This document shows, piece by piece, positions 1 to 8,479 of a stretch of 64,000 bases of DNA. The stretch covers positions 124,001 through 188,000 of the forward strand of contig NZ_QVLT01000001.1 of NCBI RefSeq assembly GCF_003417065.2, in the 5' to 3' direction. The position numbers and the translations under genes were made by a program. The first letter of the stretch is position 1; every line of letters begins with the position of its first letter. The DNA comes from Hymenobacter lapidiphilus (GTDB taxonomy: Bacteria > Bacteroidota > Bacteroidia > Cytophagales > Hymenobacteraceae). The notes under the pieces are model-generated. The model was not told where the DNA came from, made no database searches, and was given only the letters and a program-made list of their open reading frames with translations.

Positions 1-907
1 TGGCTTTGTCCTTGAGGGCGCGGAACGAGGCTTCGGTGATGATGTCGCAGTTGCCGGTGGCGGTTACCACGATGTCGGCTTCCTTGATGGCATTTTCCAT
101 CTTCTTCACCGCGTAGCCATCCATGGCGGCCTGCAGGGCGCAGATTGGGTCGATTTCGGTAACGATAACCCGGGCACCGGCACCGCGCAGCGAAGCAGCC
201 GTACCTTTTCCTACGTCGCCGTAACCGGCAACCACGGCAATTTTGCCGGCCATCATCACGTCGGTAGCCCGGCGGATGGCGTCTACAGCCGACTCTTTGC
301 AGCCGTACTTGTTATCGAACTTCGACTTGGTAACCGAGTCGTTGATGTTGAAGGCAGGCATGGGTAGCGTGCCGTTTTTCACACGGTCGAGCAGGCGCAG
401 TACGCCAGTCGTAGTTTCCTCCGACAAGCCCTTGATACCAGCGGCCAACTCGGGGAACTGGTTGAGCACCATGTTGGTCAGGTCGCCACCATCGTCGAGA
501 ATCATGTTCAACGGCTCGCGCTTCTCGCCGAAAAACAGCGTCTGCTCGATGCACCAGTTGAACTCTTCCTCCGTCATGCCCTTCCAGGCATACACCGAGA
601 TACCAGCTGCAGCAATGGCAGCGGCGGCGTGGTCCTGGGTCGAGAAGATGTTGCACGACGACCACGTTACGTCAGCACCGAGGGCGATGAGCGTTTCGAT
701 GAGCACCGCAGTCTGGATGGTCATGTGCAGGCAGCCGGCCACGCGGGCACCCTTGAGGGGCTGGCTGGCGCCGTACTCCTCGCGCAGAGCCATCAGGCCG
801 GGCATTTCGGCCTCAGCCAGGCGGATTTCCTTGCGGCCCCACTCGGCGAGGCTCATGTCTTTTACTTTATGGGGCACGTAGGCCGTCGTCGTCTTGGTCT
901 CTACCAT
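1..907 (-). CDS. ahcY: Adenosylhomocysteinase, C-terminus cut by window start
   Basis: Reversibly hydrolyses S-adenosylhomocysteine to adenosine and homocysteine in the cytoplasm, removing the inhibitory product of SAM-dependent methylation. The reverse strand reads [20 protein letters not shown] from an ATG at 907. It shows the substrate-side motif [16 protein letters not shown], then [10 protein letters not shown], then the NAD-binding glycine-rich loop GYGDVGKG near residues 220-227. About 302 codons are present. The family is usually around 430-470 residues, so roughly the last third lies outside the window. Together with metK at 25.9 kb it belongs to the activated-methyl cycle, but the two are not adjacent. 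A terminator hairpin sits upstream, between it and the preceding lipoprotein gene, so it should have its own promoter within 908-978. The family assignment is secure. Confidence 0.97.
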   Translation of the reverse strand, partial: MVETKTTTAYVPHKVKDMSLAEWGRKEIRLAEAEMPGLMALREEYGASQPLKGARVAGCLHMTIQTAVLIETLIALGADVTWSSCNIFSTQDHAAAAIAAAGISVYAWKGMTEEEFNWCIEQTLFFGEKREPLNMILDDGGDLTNMVLNQFPELAAGIKGLSEETTTGVLRLLDRVKNGTLPMPAFNINDSVTKSKFDNKYGCKESAVDAIRRATDVMMAGKIAVVAGYGDVGKGTAASLRGAGARVIVTEIDPICALQAAMDGYAVKKMENAIKEADIVVTATGNCDIITEASFRALKDKA

Positions 908-978
908 GATAAAAAGGGGTTTCAGAAGTCAACCACAAAAATACGAAAAAGTTAGAGCGGCCTCTATGATAATCTTTA

Positions 979-1022
979 AACACAGAGGCCTGCCTCCATT
1001 TAAGGAAACAGGCCTCTGTGTT
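979..1022 (-). terminator. Rho-independent terminator after the DUF4397 lipoprotein gene
   Basis: Two 14-nt arms (979-992 and 1009-1022) pair perfectly around a 16-nt loop; the core is cacagaggcctg. On the reverse strand a short T run follows. The hairpin separates the end of the lipoprotein gene (1043) from the start of ahcY (907), so the two are probably separate transcripts. Confidence 0.75.
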
Positions 1023-1042
1023 CAATAAGTGATAATTGCCGC

Positions 1043-1792
1043 TTAGTTGTTGGCAATAATAGCGGCTTTAGGCTGCTGCGCTGCTGCCGCGCCAGGATTT
1101 GCAATACCGCGCACAAGTACGGTGTAAATTTTACCAGCTTCCAGCGTTTTGGTGCCGGTACCTGACCCCGAACCGTCACCCACAGTCAGCAGGGTAGTGC
1201 GGGGCGTGCCCGTAGTAGTCACCGTCAGCGTAGGAGCAGTACCCGCGTTTACAGATACAAATGCGGATGCGGTGCCGAAAGCTACATCGGGCGTTAAGTC
1301 GGTTGGTGCGGTGCCAACCACTAGGGCGGGCACGCTCAGTCGCACCGGCGAAGGGGCACCGGTGGCCAAATGCACCAGTCGGATTTTGGCCTGACCGGCA
1401 ACAGGAGCCGTCAAATCATCCTGGAAACTGATCAGATCGGCGCTGCCGATGGTAGCCGTGGGCGAGTAGGCAAATACAGAGTAGTTCTGGTTGGCCGCTA
1501 TGTCCAGCTTCTTGGTCGTGACCTCCTGAGTGCCATTATTGATGCGGAAGGTGGGGCTGCCGGAATTCACTGCCAGGTAGGCGCTGTTCTGACCGTAGTT
1601 CAGCTGGCCGACCTGATTATCATTGACAAAGGCGGTAACCTGCCCGGGCGTGGCAGCGGCAGCATGCACGAGCAGCACCCGGCCCTGCTGAGGAGCGGGG
1701 TCCTTATCATCGTCGCCGCAGGCCGAAAAAGCCAGCATAGCAGGCAGAGCAGCCAAAAGAGCAACGGGGCGGATGGAAGAAAACAGGTTCAT
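1043..1792 (-). CDS. DUF4397-type lipoprotein
   Basis: Predicted envelope lipoprotein of 249 residues. The chosen start gives a signal peptide MNLFSSIRPVALLAALPA with lipobox AFSAC, which a longer reading to 1864 would bury. The mature part begins with an acidic stretch (GDDDKDPAP). It then shows the DUF4397 pattern of beta-strand repeats around VLLVHAAAATPGQV and, near residue 130, KIRLVHLATGAPSPVRL. The protein ends in GAAAAQQPKAAIIANN. DUF4397 proteins are common surface or periplasmic lipoproteins in Bacteroidota and no biochemical role is known to me. It is monocistronic, with a terminator directly downstream. Sure of lipoprotein status, fairly sure of the family, no function claimed. 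Confidence 0.85.
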   Translation of the reverse strand: MNLFSSIRPVALLAALPAMLAFSACGDDDKDPAPQQGRVLLVHAAAATPGQVTAFVNDNQVGQLNYGQNSAYLAVNSGSPTFRINNGTQEVTTKKLDIAANQNYSVFAYSPTATIGSADLISFQDDLTAPVAGQAKIRLVHLATGAPSPVRLSVPALVVGTAPTDLTPDVAFGTASAFVSVNAGTAPTLTVTTTGTPRTTLLTVGDGSGSGTGTKTLEAGKIYTVLVRGIANPGAAAAQQPKAAIIANN

Positions 1793-1931
1793 AAAAAAGG
1801 GAAAGAAAGAGTGGCTTGAATGCCAGACCAACGAAGCACAAGCCCTTTTTGTTGGATAGAACAAAATTTATTCCTCGGTGAATTGCACTTTTTTCCCGTC
1901 GAAGGCCTTAGCAAGCCCAGTTACATCGTTG

Positions 1932-1939
1932 TAATTTTG
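1932..1939 (+). promoter_or_regulatory. Bacteroidota -7 promoter element, very close to start codon
   Basis: TAATTTTG matches the Bacteroidota -7 consensus TAnnTTTG. Its last base is only five bases before the ATG at 1945, so the transcript would start at or within a few bases of the start codon. No good -33 TTG was located. Confidence 0.5.
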
Positions 1940-1944
1940 CTCCC

Positions 1945-2565
1945 ATGAATTACTATTTTGTGTCTTCTGCTTTGCGTGTATGTGGGCGCGTTTTTCTGGT
2001 ACTACTACTGTGTTTTGCCGGTTTGGGCCAACAGGCGCAGGCCCAGCATACTGGTCCCATTAACCTGGCCCCCGACGACCAGCAGCGTGGCCTGAACGGG
2101 CCGCAGAAGAACTTCTACTTTTCCCTGAGCAACAACCCAACCGAGGCCAGCTACCAGAACGCGGGCTTTTTCGGTCAGCGGCTGCGCCCCTACTTGGCAG
2201 GCGAGCCCGATGCCTTGGCTGCACTCAACCGCTACCGGCGTCAGAAGATGCTGTTTCTGGCTGAACGAGTGCTGTTTGTGGGCGCGGTAGGCCTTTACGG
2301 CCAGCAGGTGCTTTCGGCCCCCGACCGGCAGCAATACTTCAACAACACCCAAAAAGTGGCGCTCGGGGTGGCAGCGGCCAGTTTAATAACCAATATCTTT
2401 GTTTCGCGCAATACCAACACCCACTTCCAGCGGGCAGTGGCAGCCCACAACGTTGGGCCTACCGCCCGTGGTACTGGCCTGCTGCGGCAGTTGCAGCCCA
2501 CTGCTATAGGTGTTGCGGCCAGCGCTACTGGCCGGCCCCTACTGGCTCTGCGCTGGAGTCTGTAA
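1945..2565 (+). CDS. Hypothetical exported or membrane protein
   Basis: Not recognised. It has 206 residues. An N-terminal hydrophobic segment (LVLLLCFAGLGQQAQAQ) looks like a signal peptide with cleavage after AQAQ, residues about 15-34. Two further hydrophobic stretches, around RVLFVGAVGLYGQQV and KVALGVAAASLITNIFV (about residues 108-155), suggest a pair of membrane helices or amphipathic segments. The first half of the mature protein is polar, with a proline- and asparagine-rich stretch. It stands alone between the lipoprotein gene upstream on the other strand and the methyltransferase gene 111 bases downstream. A TAnnTTTG element sits immediately before the start. Confidence 0.75.
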   Translation: MNYYFVSSALRVCGRVFLVLLLCFAGLGQQAQAQHTGPINLAPDDQQRGLNGPQKNFYFSLSNNPTEASYQNAGFFGQRLRPYLAGEPDALAALNRYRRQKMLFLAERVLFVGAVGLYGQQVLSAPDRQQYFNNTQKVALGVAAASLITNIFVSRNTNTHFQRAVAAHNVGPTARGTGLLRQLQPTAIGVAASATGRPLLALRWSL

Positions 2566-2676
2566 TACGCGAAATCTGCGTTGCAGGCGTTGCAAACGTA
2601 TCTGCAGCATAAAAGCCAAGGCTGACCGGTGGCTTACAGTTTCGAAGCCTGCAGCTTAAAGAAGTAGCTTCGCACC

Positions 2677-3885
2677 ATGGAATACCCGCTGCCCGCGGCG
2701 GCTCGCCAGTATGTGGCCGAGCACCTGCACGACGACCCCGCCCAACTGGCCCTGCAGGCCCGCCGTCATCCCAACCTCCCCGTTCCCGAACTGGTGCGCC
2801 AGATTCAGGCCCGCCAGAAAGCCCGCGTCAAGCTCCCCATCTGGGCCGCCAACCCCGACCTAGTTTTTCCACCCGCCCTCTCGGTCGAGCAAGCTTCCTC
2901 CGACCGCACTGCTACTTTTAAAGCTGAATTGGTACGCGGCGCCGAGCGCCTCGCCGACCTTACCGGCGGCTTCGGCGTCGATTCGGCCCACTTTGCCGCC
3001 ACTGTGGGCGAGGTGCATTACGTGGAGCGCAACGCCGCGCTGGCCGATGTGGTGCGCTACAACCTGGCGCAGCTGGGCATAGAGAACGTGCATTGCCACG
3101 CCACCGACGCCACCCATTTCCTGCGCGATTCGGACGATACCTACGACTGGATTTACCTCGACCCGGCCCGGCGCGATACGGCTGCTAAGAAGATTTTCCG
3201 CCTCCAAGATTGCGAGCCCGACGTACTGCGCCTGCTGCCACTACTTTTGCGCAAAAGCCCGCGCATCCTGCTCAAAACCTCGCCCATGCTCGATATTGAG
3301 CAGGCCCTGCGGGAACTGGGCCACGTGCGGCGGCTGTGGGTGGTGGCCGTGGATAACGAGTGCAAGGAAGTGCTGTATGAGCTGGGCGAAGAGGCTGCCG
3401 TCGACCCCGAGCGCTACACCGTGAACCTGCGCCGCGACGGCAGCCGGCAGGAGTTTCGGTTCAACCGGGCCCGCGAGGCGCGCGCCATTGCCCGCTACGC
3501 CGAGCCGCAGCAGTTTCTCTACGAGCCCAACGTGGCCGTGCTAAAAGCGGGGGCTTTCAAGAGCGTGGGCACGGCTTTCGAGCTGCTGAAGCTGCACCAG
3601 CACAGCCACCTCTACACCTCCGACACGCTGCACCCCGACTTTCCCGGCCGCAGCTTCCGCATTCTGGCCGTGGAGAAATACGATGCCCAGGCCCTGCGCG
3701 CCCACCTCGGCCCGGCCGTGCGCGCCCACGTCACCACCCGCAACTTCCCCGATTCGGTCGCCGAATTCCGCCATCGTACCGGTATCCGTGAAGGCGGCGA
3801 CTTGTACCTATTCGCCACTACCAGCCACGAAGGCAAGCTGCTCGTGCTGGTCTGCGAATCACAGATGACGCCGATACAAGGATAG
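2677..3885 (+). CDS. Class I SAM-dependent methyltransferase with THUMP-like C-terminus
   Basis: Cytoplasmic methyltransferase of 402 residues, probably acting on RNA. Residues about 93-105 carry the SAM-binding motif I DLTGGFGVDSAHF. Acidic motif II (VHYVERN) follows near 113-119. The catalytic-site motif WIYLDPARRD lies at about 158-167, with DPARR in place of the DPPY seen in N6-adenine enzymes. The C-terminal part (about 300-395) fits the THUMP-like domain that follows such methyltransferases in Bacteroidota. The N-terminal 80 residues are helical and charged. The ATG at 2677 is the only start giving the full N-terminal helix. The gene converges on the mpg gene across a long palindrome (3905-3999). 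The actual RNA substrate is unknown; the motif pattern is near that of guanine-N2 methyltransferases, but this is inference. Confidence 0.85.
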   Translation: MEYPLPAAARQYVAEHLHDDPAQLALQARRHPNLPVPELVRQIQARQKARVKLPIWAANPDLVFPPALSVEQASSDRTATFKAELVRGAERLADLTGGFGVDSAHFAATVGEVHYVERNAALADVVRYNLAQLGIENVHCHATDATHFLRDSDDTYDWIYLDPARRDTAAKKIFRLQDCEPDVLRLLPLLLRKSPRILLKTSPMLDIEQALRELGHVRRLWVVAVDNECKEVLYELGEEAAVDPERYTVNLRRDGSRQEFRFNRAREARAIARYAEPQQFLYEPNVAVLKAGAFKSVGTAFELLKLHQHSHLYTSDTLHPDFPGRSFRILAVEKYDAQALRAHLGPAVRAHVTTRNFPDSVAEFRHRTGIREGGDLYLFATTSHEGKLLVLVCESQMTPIQG

Positions 3886-3904
3886 TGCAGCCCGAATCAC
3901 AGCT

Positions 3905-3999
3905 GATGCGGAGGAACGGATGCCGCAGATTCGTCCTGATTGGCTGGAATAGACGCCCAGCAAACAAGAGCGAATCTGCAGCATCCGTTCCTCGGCATC
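3905..3999. repeat. Long imperfect palindrome overlapping the mpg stop codon
   Basis: Arms 3905-3933 and 3971-3999 (29 nt each) differ at two positions when one is reverse-complemented; the core is gaggaacggatg. The right arm covers two bases of the TGA stop of the glycosylase gene (complement of 3998-4000). It lies between two convergent genes, so it could act as a bidirectional terminator, but its length and its intrusion into the gene end look like an inserted repeat. Confidence 0.75.
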
Positions 4000-4582
4000 A
4001 TGTATGGTTTATCTGGAGATTCCAAAGCAGACCAGCCGCTATGGAGCCAGCGTACTCCAGGCCGATGCGAGGGCCAGCAAGAATTTGGTCGGCGGGGATG
4101 ATTTCGCCGTGGTCTTCAATCCAGAGCAGGCCGCCCTGCAGGTCGGTACCGGTGAGGTCGGGCGTGAGGCCCAGCGCCTGGGTGAGCATGCCTGGGCCGG
4201 CCGTGAGGCGGTTGGGCTTGATGGAGGCCCCCCGGCGCTCCTGCATCACATCCAGGCCCACGAGCGGCTCAATAGCGCGGAGCAGCACAGTATCGGTTTT
4301 GCCGGCTTCGTTGGTGCAGATGTTGAACAGCGTGTGGCGCTGATACACTTTATACAGGTAGGCCCGGCCGCCGGGCTCCCGCAGCGCCTGGCTGGCCGAG
4401 CTAAGCCGCTTGAGGTGCATGGTCAGCGAGTCGTCGCCGAGGTGCGAGTAGGCTTCGGTTTCGATGATGCGGCCGCCGGTAAGCTGGCCATCGACCCGCG
4501 AGAAAACGTGCTTGCCGAGCAGCTCGCGGGCAATCTGCACTGGGTCGGGGCGGCGGTAAAACTCGGGGGGCAGTTTTTTCAT
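3998..4582 (-). CDS. DNA-3-methyladenine glycosylase (AAG/MPG family)
   Basis: Base-excision repair enzyme that removes alkylated purines from DNA. The 194 residues contain the family signature GGRIIETEAYSHLGDD. Glu43 matches the catalytic glutamate and Tyr45 the intercalating/stacking tyrosine. GRAYLYKVYQRHTLFNI follows at about 70-86, then LLRAIEPLVGLDVM, and TAGPGMLTQALG near 133. A start at 4582 gives MKKLPPEFYRRPD, the usual N-terminus; longer readings run into palindromic repeat DNA. The C-terminus (GLEYAGSIAAGLLWNLQ) is somewhat unusual for the family, and the last bases lie in a palindrome, so the original end may have been replaced by the repeat. Upstream lies another palindrome (4637-4737). 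Confidence 0.93.
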   Translation of the reverse strand: MKKLPPEFYRRPDPVQIARELLGKHVFSRVDGQLTGGRIIETEAYSHLGDDSLTMHLKRLSSASQALREPGGRAYLYKVYQRHTLFNICTNEAGKTDTVLLRAIEPLVGLDVMQERRGASIKPNRLTAGPGMLTQALGLTPDLTGTDLQGGLLWIEDHGEIIPADQILAGPRIGLEYAGSIAAGLLWNLQINHT

Positions 4583-4636
4583 GGGTGGGAAAGGGTGAGT
4601 ATAGAGAGGTGAGAGGTGAGAGGTTAGAAGTGAGAT

Positions 4637-4737
4637 GAACGTCATTCAGAGTGCAGCGAAGAATCTCGCGTGCTGATGTTGCAACGGTATAACAACGGCT
4701 TCAGGCGAGATTCTTCGCTGCGCTCTGAATGACGTTC
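4637..4737. repeat. Palindromic repeat element, family I (gaacgtcat ends)
   Basis: Arms 4637-4669 and 4705-4737 (33 nt) pair with a single mismatch that would be G-U in RNA; the loop is 35 nt. Each arm begins gaacgtcat at its outer end and carries gaagaatctcgc at its inner end. The layout resembles the elements at 11084, 44238 and 52296 (gtcatgctgagcttg outer, gaagcatctctacc inner). It sits between the start of the glycosylase gene and the cobalamin riboswitch. Confidence 0.85.
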
Positions 4738-4771
4738 CTTTTCTCCCCTCTCACTTCTAAAATTCCCCGCT

Positions 4772-4779
4772 TATCTTTG
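4772..4779 (+). promoter_or_regulatory. Probable -7 promoter element for the cobalamin riboswitch transcript
   Basis: TATCTTTG fits TAnnTTTG and ends six bases before the first conserved bases of the riboswitch (4785), placing a transcription start directly at the aptamer 5' end. Confidence 0.6.
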
Positions 4780-4784
4780 CCCCC

Positions 4785-4990
4785 GTAAAGGTGGCCGGAC
4801 CCCGATTGGGGGGCGAGGCTGAAAAGGGAATCCGGTTCAAAACCGGAGCTGTCCCCGCAACTGTACGCTTCACGAGTCGGCGCGTCATCACCGGCCACTG
4901 TTTCGGCAGCTGTTTTCTTTTCTCTCGCAGGAAAGAAGGCGGCGGAAATGGGAAGGCGACGCGCCAGGAGCAAGCCAGGAGACCTGCCTT
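4785..4990 (+). promoter_or_regulatory. Cobalamin (B12) riboswitch
   Basis: Conserved aptamer landmarks occur in order: aaaggtg near 4787, gctgaaaagggaatccggt at 4818-4836, the paired ccggttc/aaaaccgg arm, the B12 box ctgtccccgcaactgta at 4849-4865, and the 3' element gccaggagacctgcc at 4974-4988. It precedes the TonB receptor gene by about 120 bases. It is expected to repress that gene when adenosylcobalamin or a related cobalamin binds. The expression-platform structure between 4990 and 5109 was not resolved by eye. Confidence 0.96.
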
Positions 4991-5108
4991 TGCATTTCCC
5001 CATGTTCAGCGCCTGCGGAGGAAGGGCGGAGAATGAATGCAGTAGCGGCCTTTCGGGGCCGCAAGGTACCCTTCTGTTTTCGTACTCGGCTTCGGCTGGT
5101 CGGCGCTT

Positions 5109-7130
5109 TTGGCGCTAACCCCACGGAGTTTTGAACTGAATTTTTCGGTCACGAAAATTTTGGTTCTCCAGACGCTTTTACCCGGACGGCTTGCCGCCCA
5201 ATTCGCTTTGCTCGGCGGCTTCGGTCTGCTAGCTGGCGCGGTGCGGCCCGCCGCGGCCCAAGCCCCCGCCGATACATTGCGGAGCCAGCAGTTGCCTGCC
5301 GTTCGGGTTTCGGGGCTCCGGCCGACACATTTTGCCGTGGGCAGCCGCCAGTTGGTACTCGATTCGTTGGCCCTGAACAACTACCGCAACGGTACGCTGG
5401 CCGATGCGCTGGGGGCGCGCACCGCCATTTACCTCAAAAATTACGGACCGGGGCAGCTGTCGTCCATATCGTTGCGGGGCACTTCGGCCCGCCATACGGC
5501 CGTGCTCTGGAACGGCTTCAACATCAACCTGCCTTCGCTGGGTGAGGCCGATTTTGCCCTGCTGCCCGTGAATGGCACCACGCAAGTAGAGGTGCAGCCG
5601 GGCCCGGCAGGCGCTACCTACGGCAACGGGGCGGTGGGCGGCACGGTGCAACTCAGCGCGGCCGCCAACAGTCCAGCCGACTGGGGCCGGGGCTGGCACG
5701 GCACCGTGCAGGGCGACTACGGCAGCTTCGGGCTGGGCGCGGGAGTGGCTACGGCCGGCTTCAGCAACCAGAAAATAGCGTTGCGCACCAGCTTCAACTA
5801 CCGCCGCGCCAACAACGACTTTCCTTTTTACGTGGGTGAAGGTCGCGGCCGGGTGCAGCAGCGCCAGGAAAACGCGGCCTTCCGGCAGGCCAGCTTCAGC
5901 CAAGATGCTACCCTGCGCCTGGGCCAGCGCGGCGAGTTGAGCATCGCCGTCTGGCTCACCGATGCTGACCGCCAGATTCAGCCCGGCATCGGCACCAACA
6001 ACACCAACGCCCAGGAGCGCGACCAGAGCCGCCGCCTGACGGCCGGTTACCGCCGCGTGAGTACCCGCCGCGAGTGGGCCGTGCGCACTGCTTGGTTCGA
6101 GGACGTTATCAACTACCGCGACGACGCGAGCGGCCTTAGCGAATCGACGGTGCGCACCAGTCAGGCCCAGGCCGAGCATACCTGGCGGCTGGCGCCCAAC
6201 GCCTCAGTGCGGCTGGGGGGCGAGGCTCAGCACTTCGCGGCCCAGGTAGATGGCTACGGCGCGGCCCCGCGCACCGAAAACCGCTACTCGGGCTTCCTGC
6301 TGCTGCGCTACGACCCGCGGCCCCGGCTGCAGCTCTCGCTGAACCTTCGGCAGGCAGTGCTACCGGGACGGCAGCCGCCCCTCACCCCTACTGCCGGGGC
6401 CGAGTGGCTGGCCCTGGCCGCCGGCCGGCACGCACTCAGCCTGAAAGGCAACGCCTCGCGCAGCTACCGCGCCCCCACCCTCAACGAGCGGTACTGGCGG
6501 CCCGGCGGCAACCCCGACCTGCTACCCGAGGAAAGCTTCGGCTACGAGGGCGGACTGGCGCACACCTTTAAAACGACTGGCCTGACGCTGCAAAATGAGC
6601 TAACCGGCTACCGGCAGTTGGTAGATAACTGGGTGCAGTGGACGCCGGGCGCTTCGTACTGGTCGCCGCGCAACCTGCGGCAGGTGCGGGCGCAGGGCCT
6701 GGAAGCCAGCAGCACGCTGGGTTGGCAGCCGGGCGCGTACCGGCTCACGGCGCGGGGTTCTTATGCCTTCACGAGCACCGAGAAAACCCAGGGTACGGCT
6801 GTTGATGCTGACCCGGTGGGCCGGCAGCTGCCCTTCGTGCCCCGGCATACGGTGGCCCTCAGCACCGATAATGCCTGGCGGGGCTGGCAGCTGGGCACCA
6901 CGCTCACCTATACCGGCCACCGCTACACCGACGCTTCGGCCACCGATTTTCTGCCCGGCTACCTGCTGCTGAACGCTTCAGTGGGCCGCACGCTGGCTCT
7001 GGCCCCGACCTGGCAGCTGCTGGTGCTGGCCCAAGGCTTCAACCTGACCGACAACAACTACCAGAATTACCAGAACCGCGCCCTGCCCGGCCGCAACGCC
7101 AGCTTCAGCCTGCGCCTGCTGTGGCGGTGA
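5109..7130 (+). CDS. TonB-dependent outer-membrane receptor, BtuB-like (cobalamin uptake)
   Basis: Outer-membrane barrel that imports cobalamin using TonB energy; the role is inferred from the riboswitch and the downstream BtuG-like gene. It has 673 residues from a TTG at 5109; a second TTG at 5160 would also keep the signal peptide, and no in-frame ATG is available, so the start is uncertain. After a signal ending near AAAQAPADT, a TonB-box/plug region runs from about 60 to 185, with LSSISLRGTSARHTAVLWNG and GPAGATYGNGAVGGTVQL. The rest is barrel with alternating aromatic strands. The last strand ends in ASFSLRLLWR, a terminal-aromatic barrel signature. It has no carboxypeptidase-like N-terminal domain, unlike SusC-type receptors, and is short like BtuB. 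The BtuG-like gene follows 112 bases downstream. Confidence 0.88.
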   Translation: MALTPRSFELNFSVTKILVLQTLLPGRLAAQFALLGGFGLLAGAVRPAAAQAPADTLRSQQLPAVRVSGLRPTHFAVGSRQLVLDSLALNNYRNGTLADALGARTAIYLKNYGPGQLSSISLRGTSARHTAVLWNGFNINLPSLGEADFALLPVNGTTQVEVQPGPAGATYGNGAVGGTVQLSAAANSPADWGRGWHGTVQGDYGSFGLGAGVATAGFSNQKIALRTSFNYRRANNDFPFYVGEGRGRVQQRQENAAFRQASFSQDATLRLGQRGELSIAVWLTDADRQIQPGIGTNNTNAQERDQSRRLTAGYRRVSTRREWAVRTAWFEDVINYRDDASGLSESTVRTSQAQAEHTWRLAPNASVRLGGEAQHFAAQVDGYGAAPRTENRYSGFLLLRYDPRPRLQLSLNLRQAVLPGRQPPLTPTAGAEWLALAAGRHALSLKGNASRSYRAPTLNERYWRPGGNPDLLPEESFGYEGGLAHTFKTTGLTLQNELTGYRQLVDNWVQWTPGASYWSPRNLRQVRAQGLEASSTLGWQPGAYRLTARGSYAFTSTEKTQGTAVDADPVGRQLPFVPRHTVALSTDNAWRGWQLGTTLTYTGHRYTDASATDFLPGYLLLNASVGRTLALAPTWQLLVLAQGFNLTDNNYQNYQNRALPGRNASFSLRLLWR

Positions 7131-7242
7131 TTTTTAGTGGTGCGTGATTGGTTGGTTCTGACCGATAACCATTGACCACAACCGCACACCGCGAACGACT
7201 GCACACGAATAATTCACCCTTAATACATATCCCCCTTTCCAA

Positions 7243-8325
7243 ATGAAGTCATTTTCTACTCTTGCCAGCCTGCCGGGCCGGCTGCTGCTGGGTAGCGCCG
7301 CCGCGCTTACGCTGCTGGCCTGCGACCCCGACAACGACCCCAACCCCGGGCCAGCGCCCGTGGTTACGAACTCGGTGTTCGTGATAAACGAGGGCAACTT
7401 CGGCCGCTCCAACGCCGACATCAGCCTGTTCAGCAAGGCTAGCAATTCGGTTATCAACAAGTCCCTGTTTGCCTCGGTCAACAAGATGCCCCTCGGTGAT
7501 GTTGCCCAGAGCATGGCCGTGCGCGACAGCCTGGGCTACATCGTGGTCAACAACAGCAACAAGCTGGAGGTAGTGTCGCTGTTCAAATTCAAATCGAAGG
7601 CCACAGTTAAAGACCTCAAGCTGCCCCGCTATTTTGTGGCTGCTTCGTCGGATAAGGGCTACGTAACCGAAACAGTGTCGTATACCACCACCTTTGGTCA
7701 GGTATCAGTTATCGATTTGAAAACCAACCAGGTAACCCGCAGCATTGCCGTGGGCAAGCAACCTGAGCAGCTGGTTGTGGTGGGCTCACGCCTCTACGTG
7801 ACCAACAACGGCGACAATACCGTTACCGTCATCAACACTACCACCGATGTAGTGGAAGGCACCATTACGGTGGGCGACGGGCCCAACAGCGTGGTAGCCG
7901 ACCGCAACGGCCGGGTTTGGGTGTTGAATAGCGGTAAGATAGTGTACAACCCCAACCCCACCCGGCTGAGCAAAGGCAGCCTTTCGCAGATTGTGCCCGG
8001 CCAGCTTACGGCCACGACCCGTGAAATGCCCTCCGACCAGAGCTCCCCCGGCAACCTGACCATCAACGGCAGCCTCGACCAGCTCTATTATACTTACCTG
8101 GGCGGCGTGTACACGCTCGGCATCAACGAGGCCACCCTGCCCACCCAGCCCCTGATCAAGCGCGGTGGCTTCTACGGCCTGGGTGTCGATCCGCAGGACG
8201 GCACGATTTACGGCGGCCTGGCCTCGTTTTCGTCGGCCGACAAGGTGATTCGCTTTAAAAGCACCGGCGCAGCCATCGATTCGTTCACGGTTTTGGCCGG
8301 CCCCAACGGCTTCGTATTTTATTAA
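7243..8325 (+). CDS. Beta-propeller surface lipoprotein, BtuG-like (YncE/DUF5074 type)
   Basis: Probable outer-surface cobalamin-binding partner of the preceding receptor. The 360 residues start with a signal peptide and lipobox (LTLLACD), then an acidic, proline-rich linker (DPDNDPNPGPAP), a usual surface-export context in Bacteroidota. The body consists of repeated YncE-like blades: VIDLKTNQVTRSIAVGKQPE, RLYVTNNGDNTVTVINTTTD, EGTITVGDGPNSVVADRNG. In Bacteroides, BtuG is a seven-bladed propeller lipoprotein encoded beside BtuB that binds cobalamin extremely tightly. Position, size and fold match here. Function is inferred; B12-contacting residues cannot be checked by eye. A long perfect hairpin follows the stop codon. 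Confidence 0.82.
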   Translation: MKSFSTLASLPGRLLLGSAAALTLLACDPDNDPNPGPAPVVTNSVFVINEGNFGRSNADISLFSKASNSVINKSLFASVNKMPLGDVAQSMAVRDSLGYIVVNNSNKLEVVSLFKFKSKATVKDLKLPRYFVAASSDKGYVTETVSYTTTFGQVSVIDLKTNQVTRSIAVGKQPEQLVVVGSRLYVTNNGDNTVTVINTTTDVVEGTITVGDGPNSVVADRNGRVWVLNSGKIVYNPNPTRLSKGSLSQIVPGQLTATTREMPSDQSSPGNLTINGSLDQLYYTYLGGVYTLGINEATLPTQPLIKRGGFYGLGVDPQDGTIYGGLASFSSADKVIRFKSTGAAIDSFTVLAGPNGFVFY

Positions 8326-8353
8326 GCCTTACGGGTAGCCACCGGCTTTAAGG

Positions 8354-8430
8354 CCGGCCTCTACTGATACAAAGCAAGGCCCCGCACTCCTGTTGAGCGC
8401 GGGGCCTTGCTTTGTATCAGTAGAGGCCGG
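8354..8430. terminator. Long perfect hairpin between convergent genes
   Basis: Arms 8354-8385 and 8399-8430 are perfectly complementary over 32 bases with a 13-base loop (actcctgttgagc); the inner part is caaggccccgc. It lies between two convergent lipoprotein genes, as a bidirectional terminator would. The stem is about twice as long as an ordinary intrinsic terminator. Confidence 0.8.
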
Positions 8431-8479
8431 GGTGCCAAACAAAAGCGCCGGCGGGTTACTTTGGTATCAGTCGGCAAGC

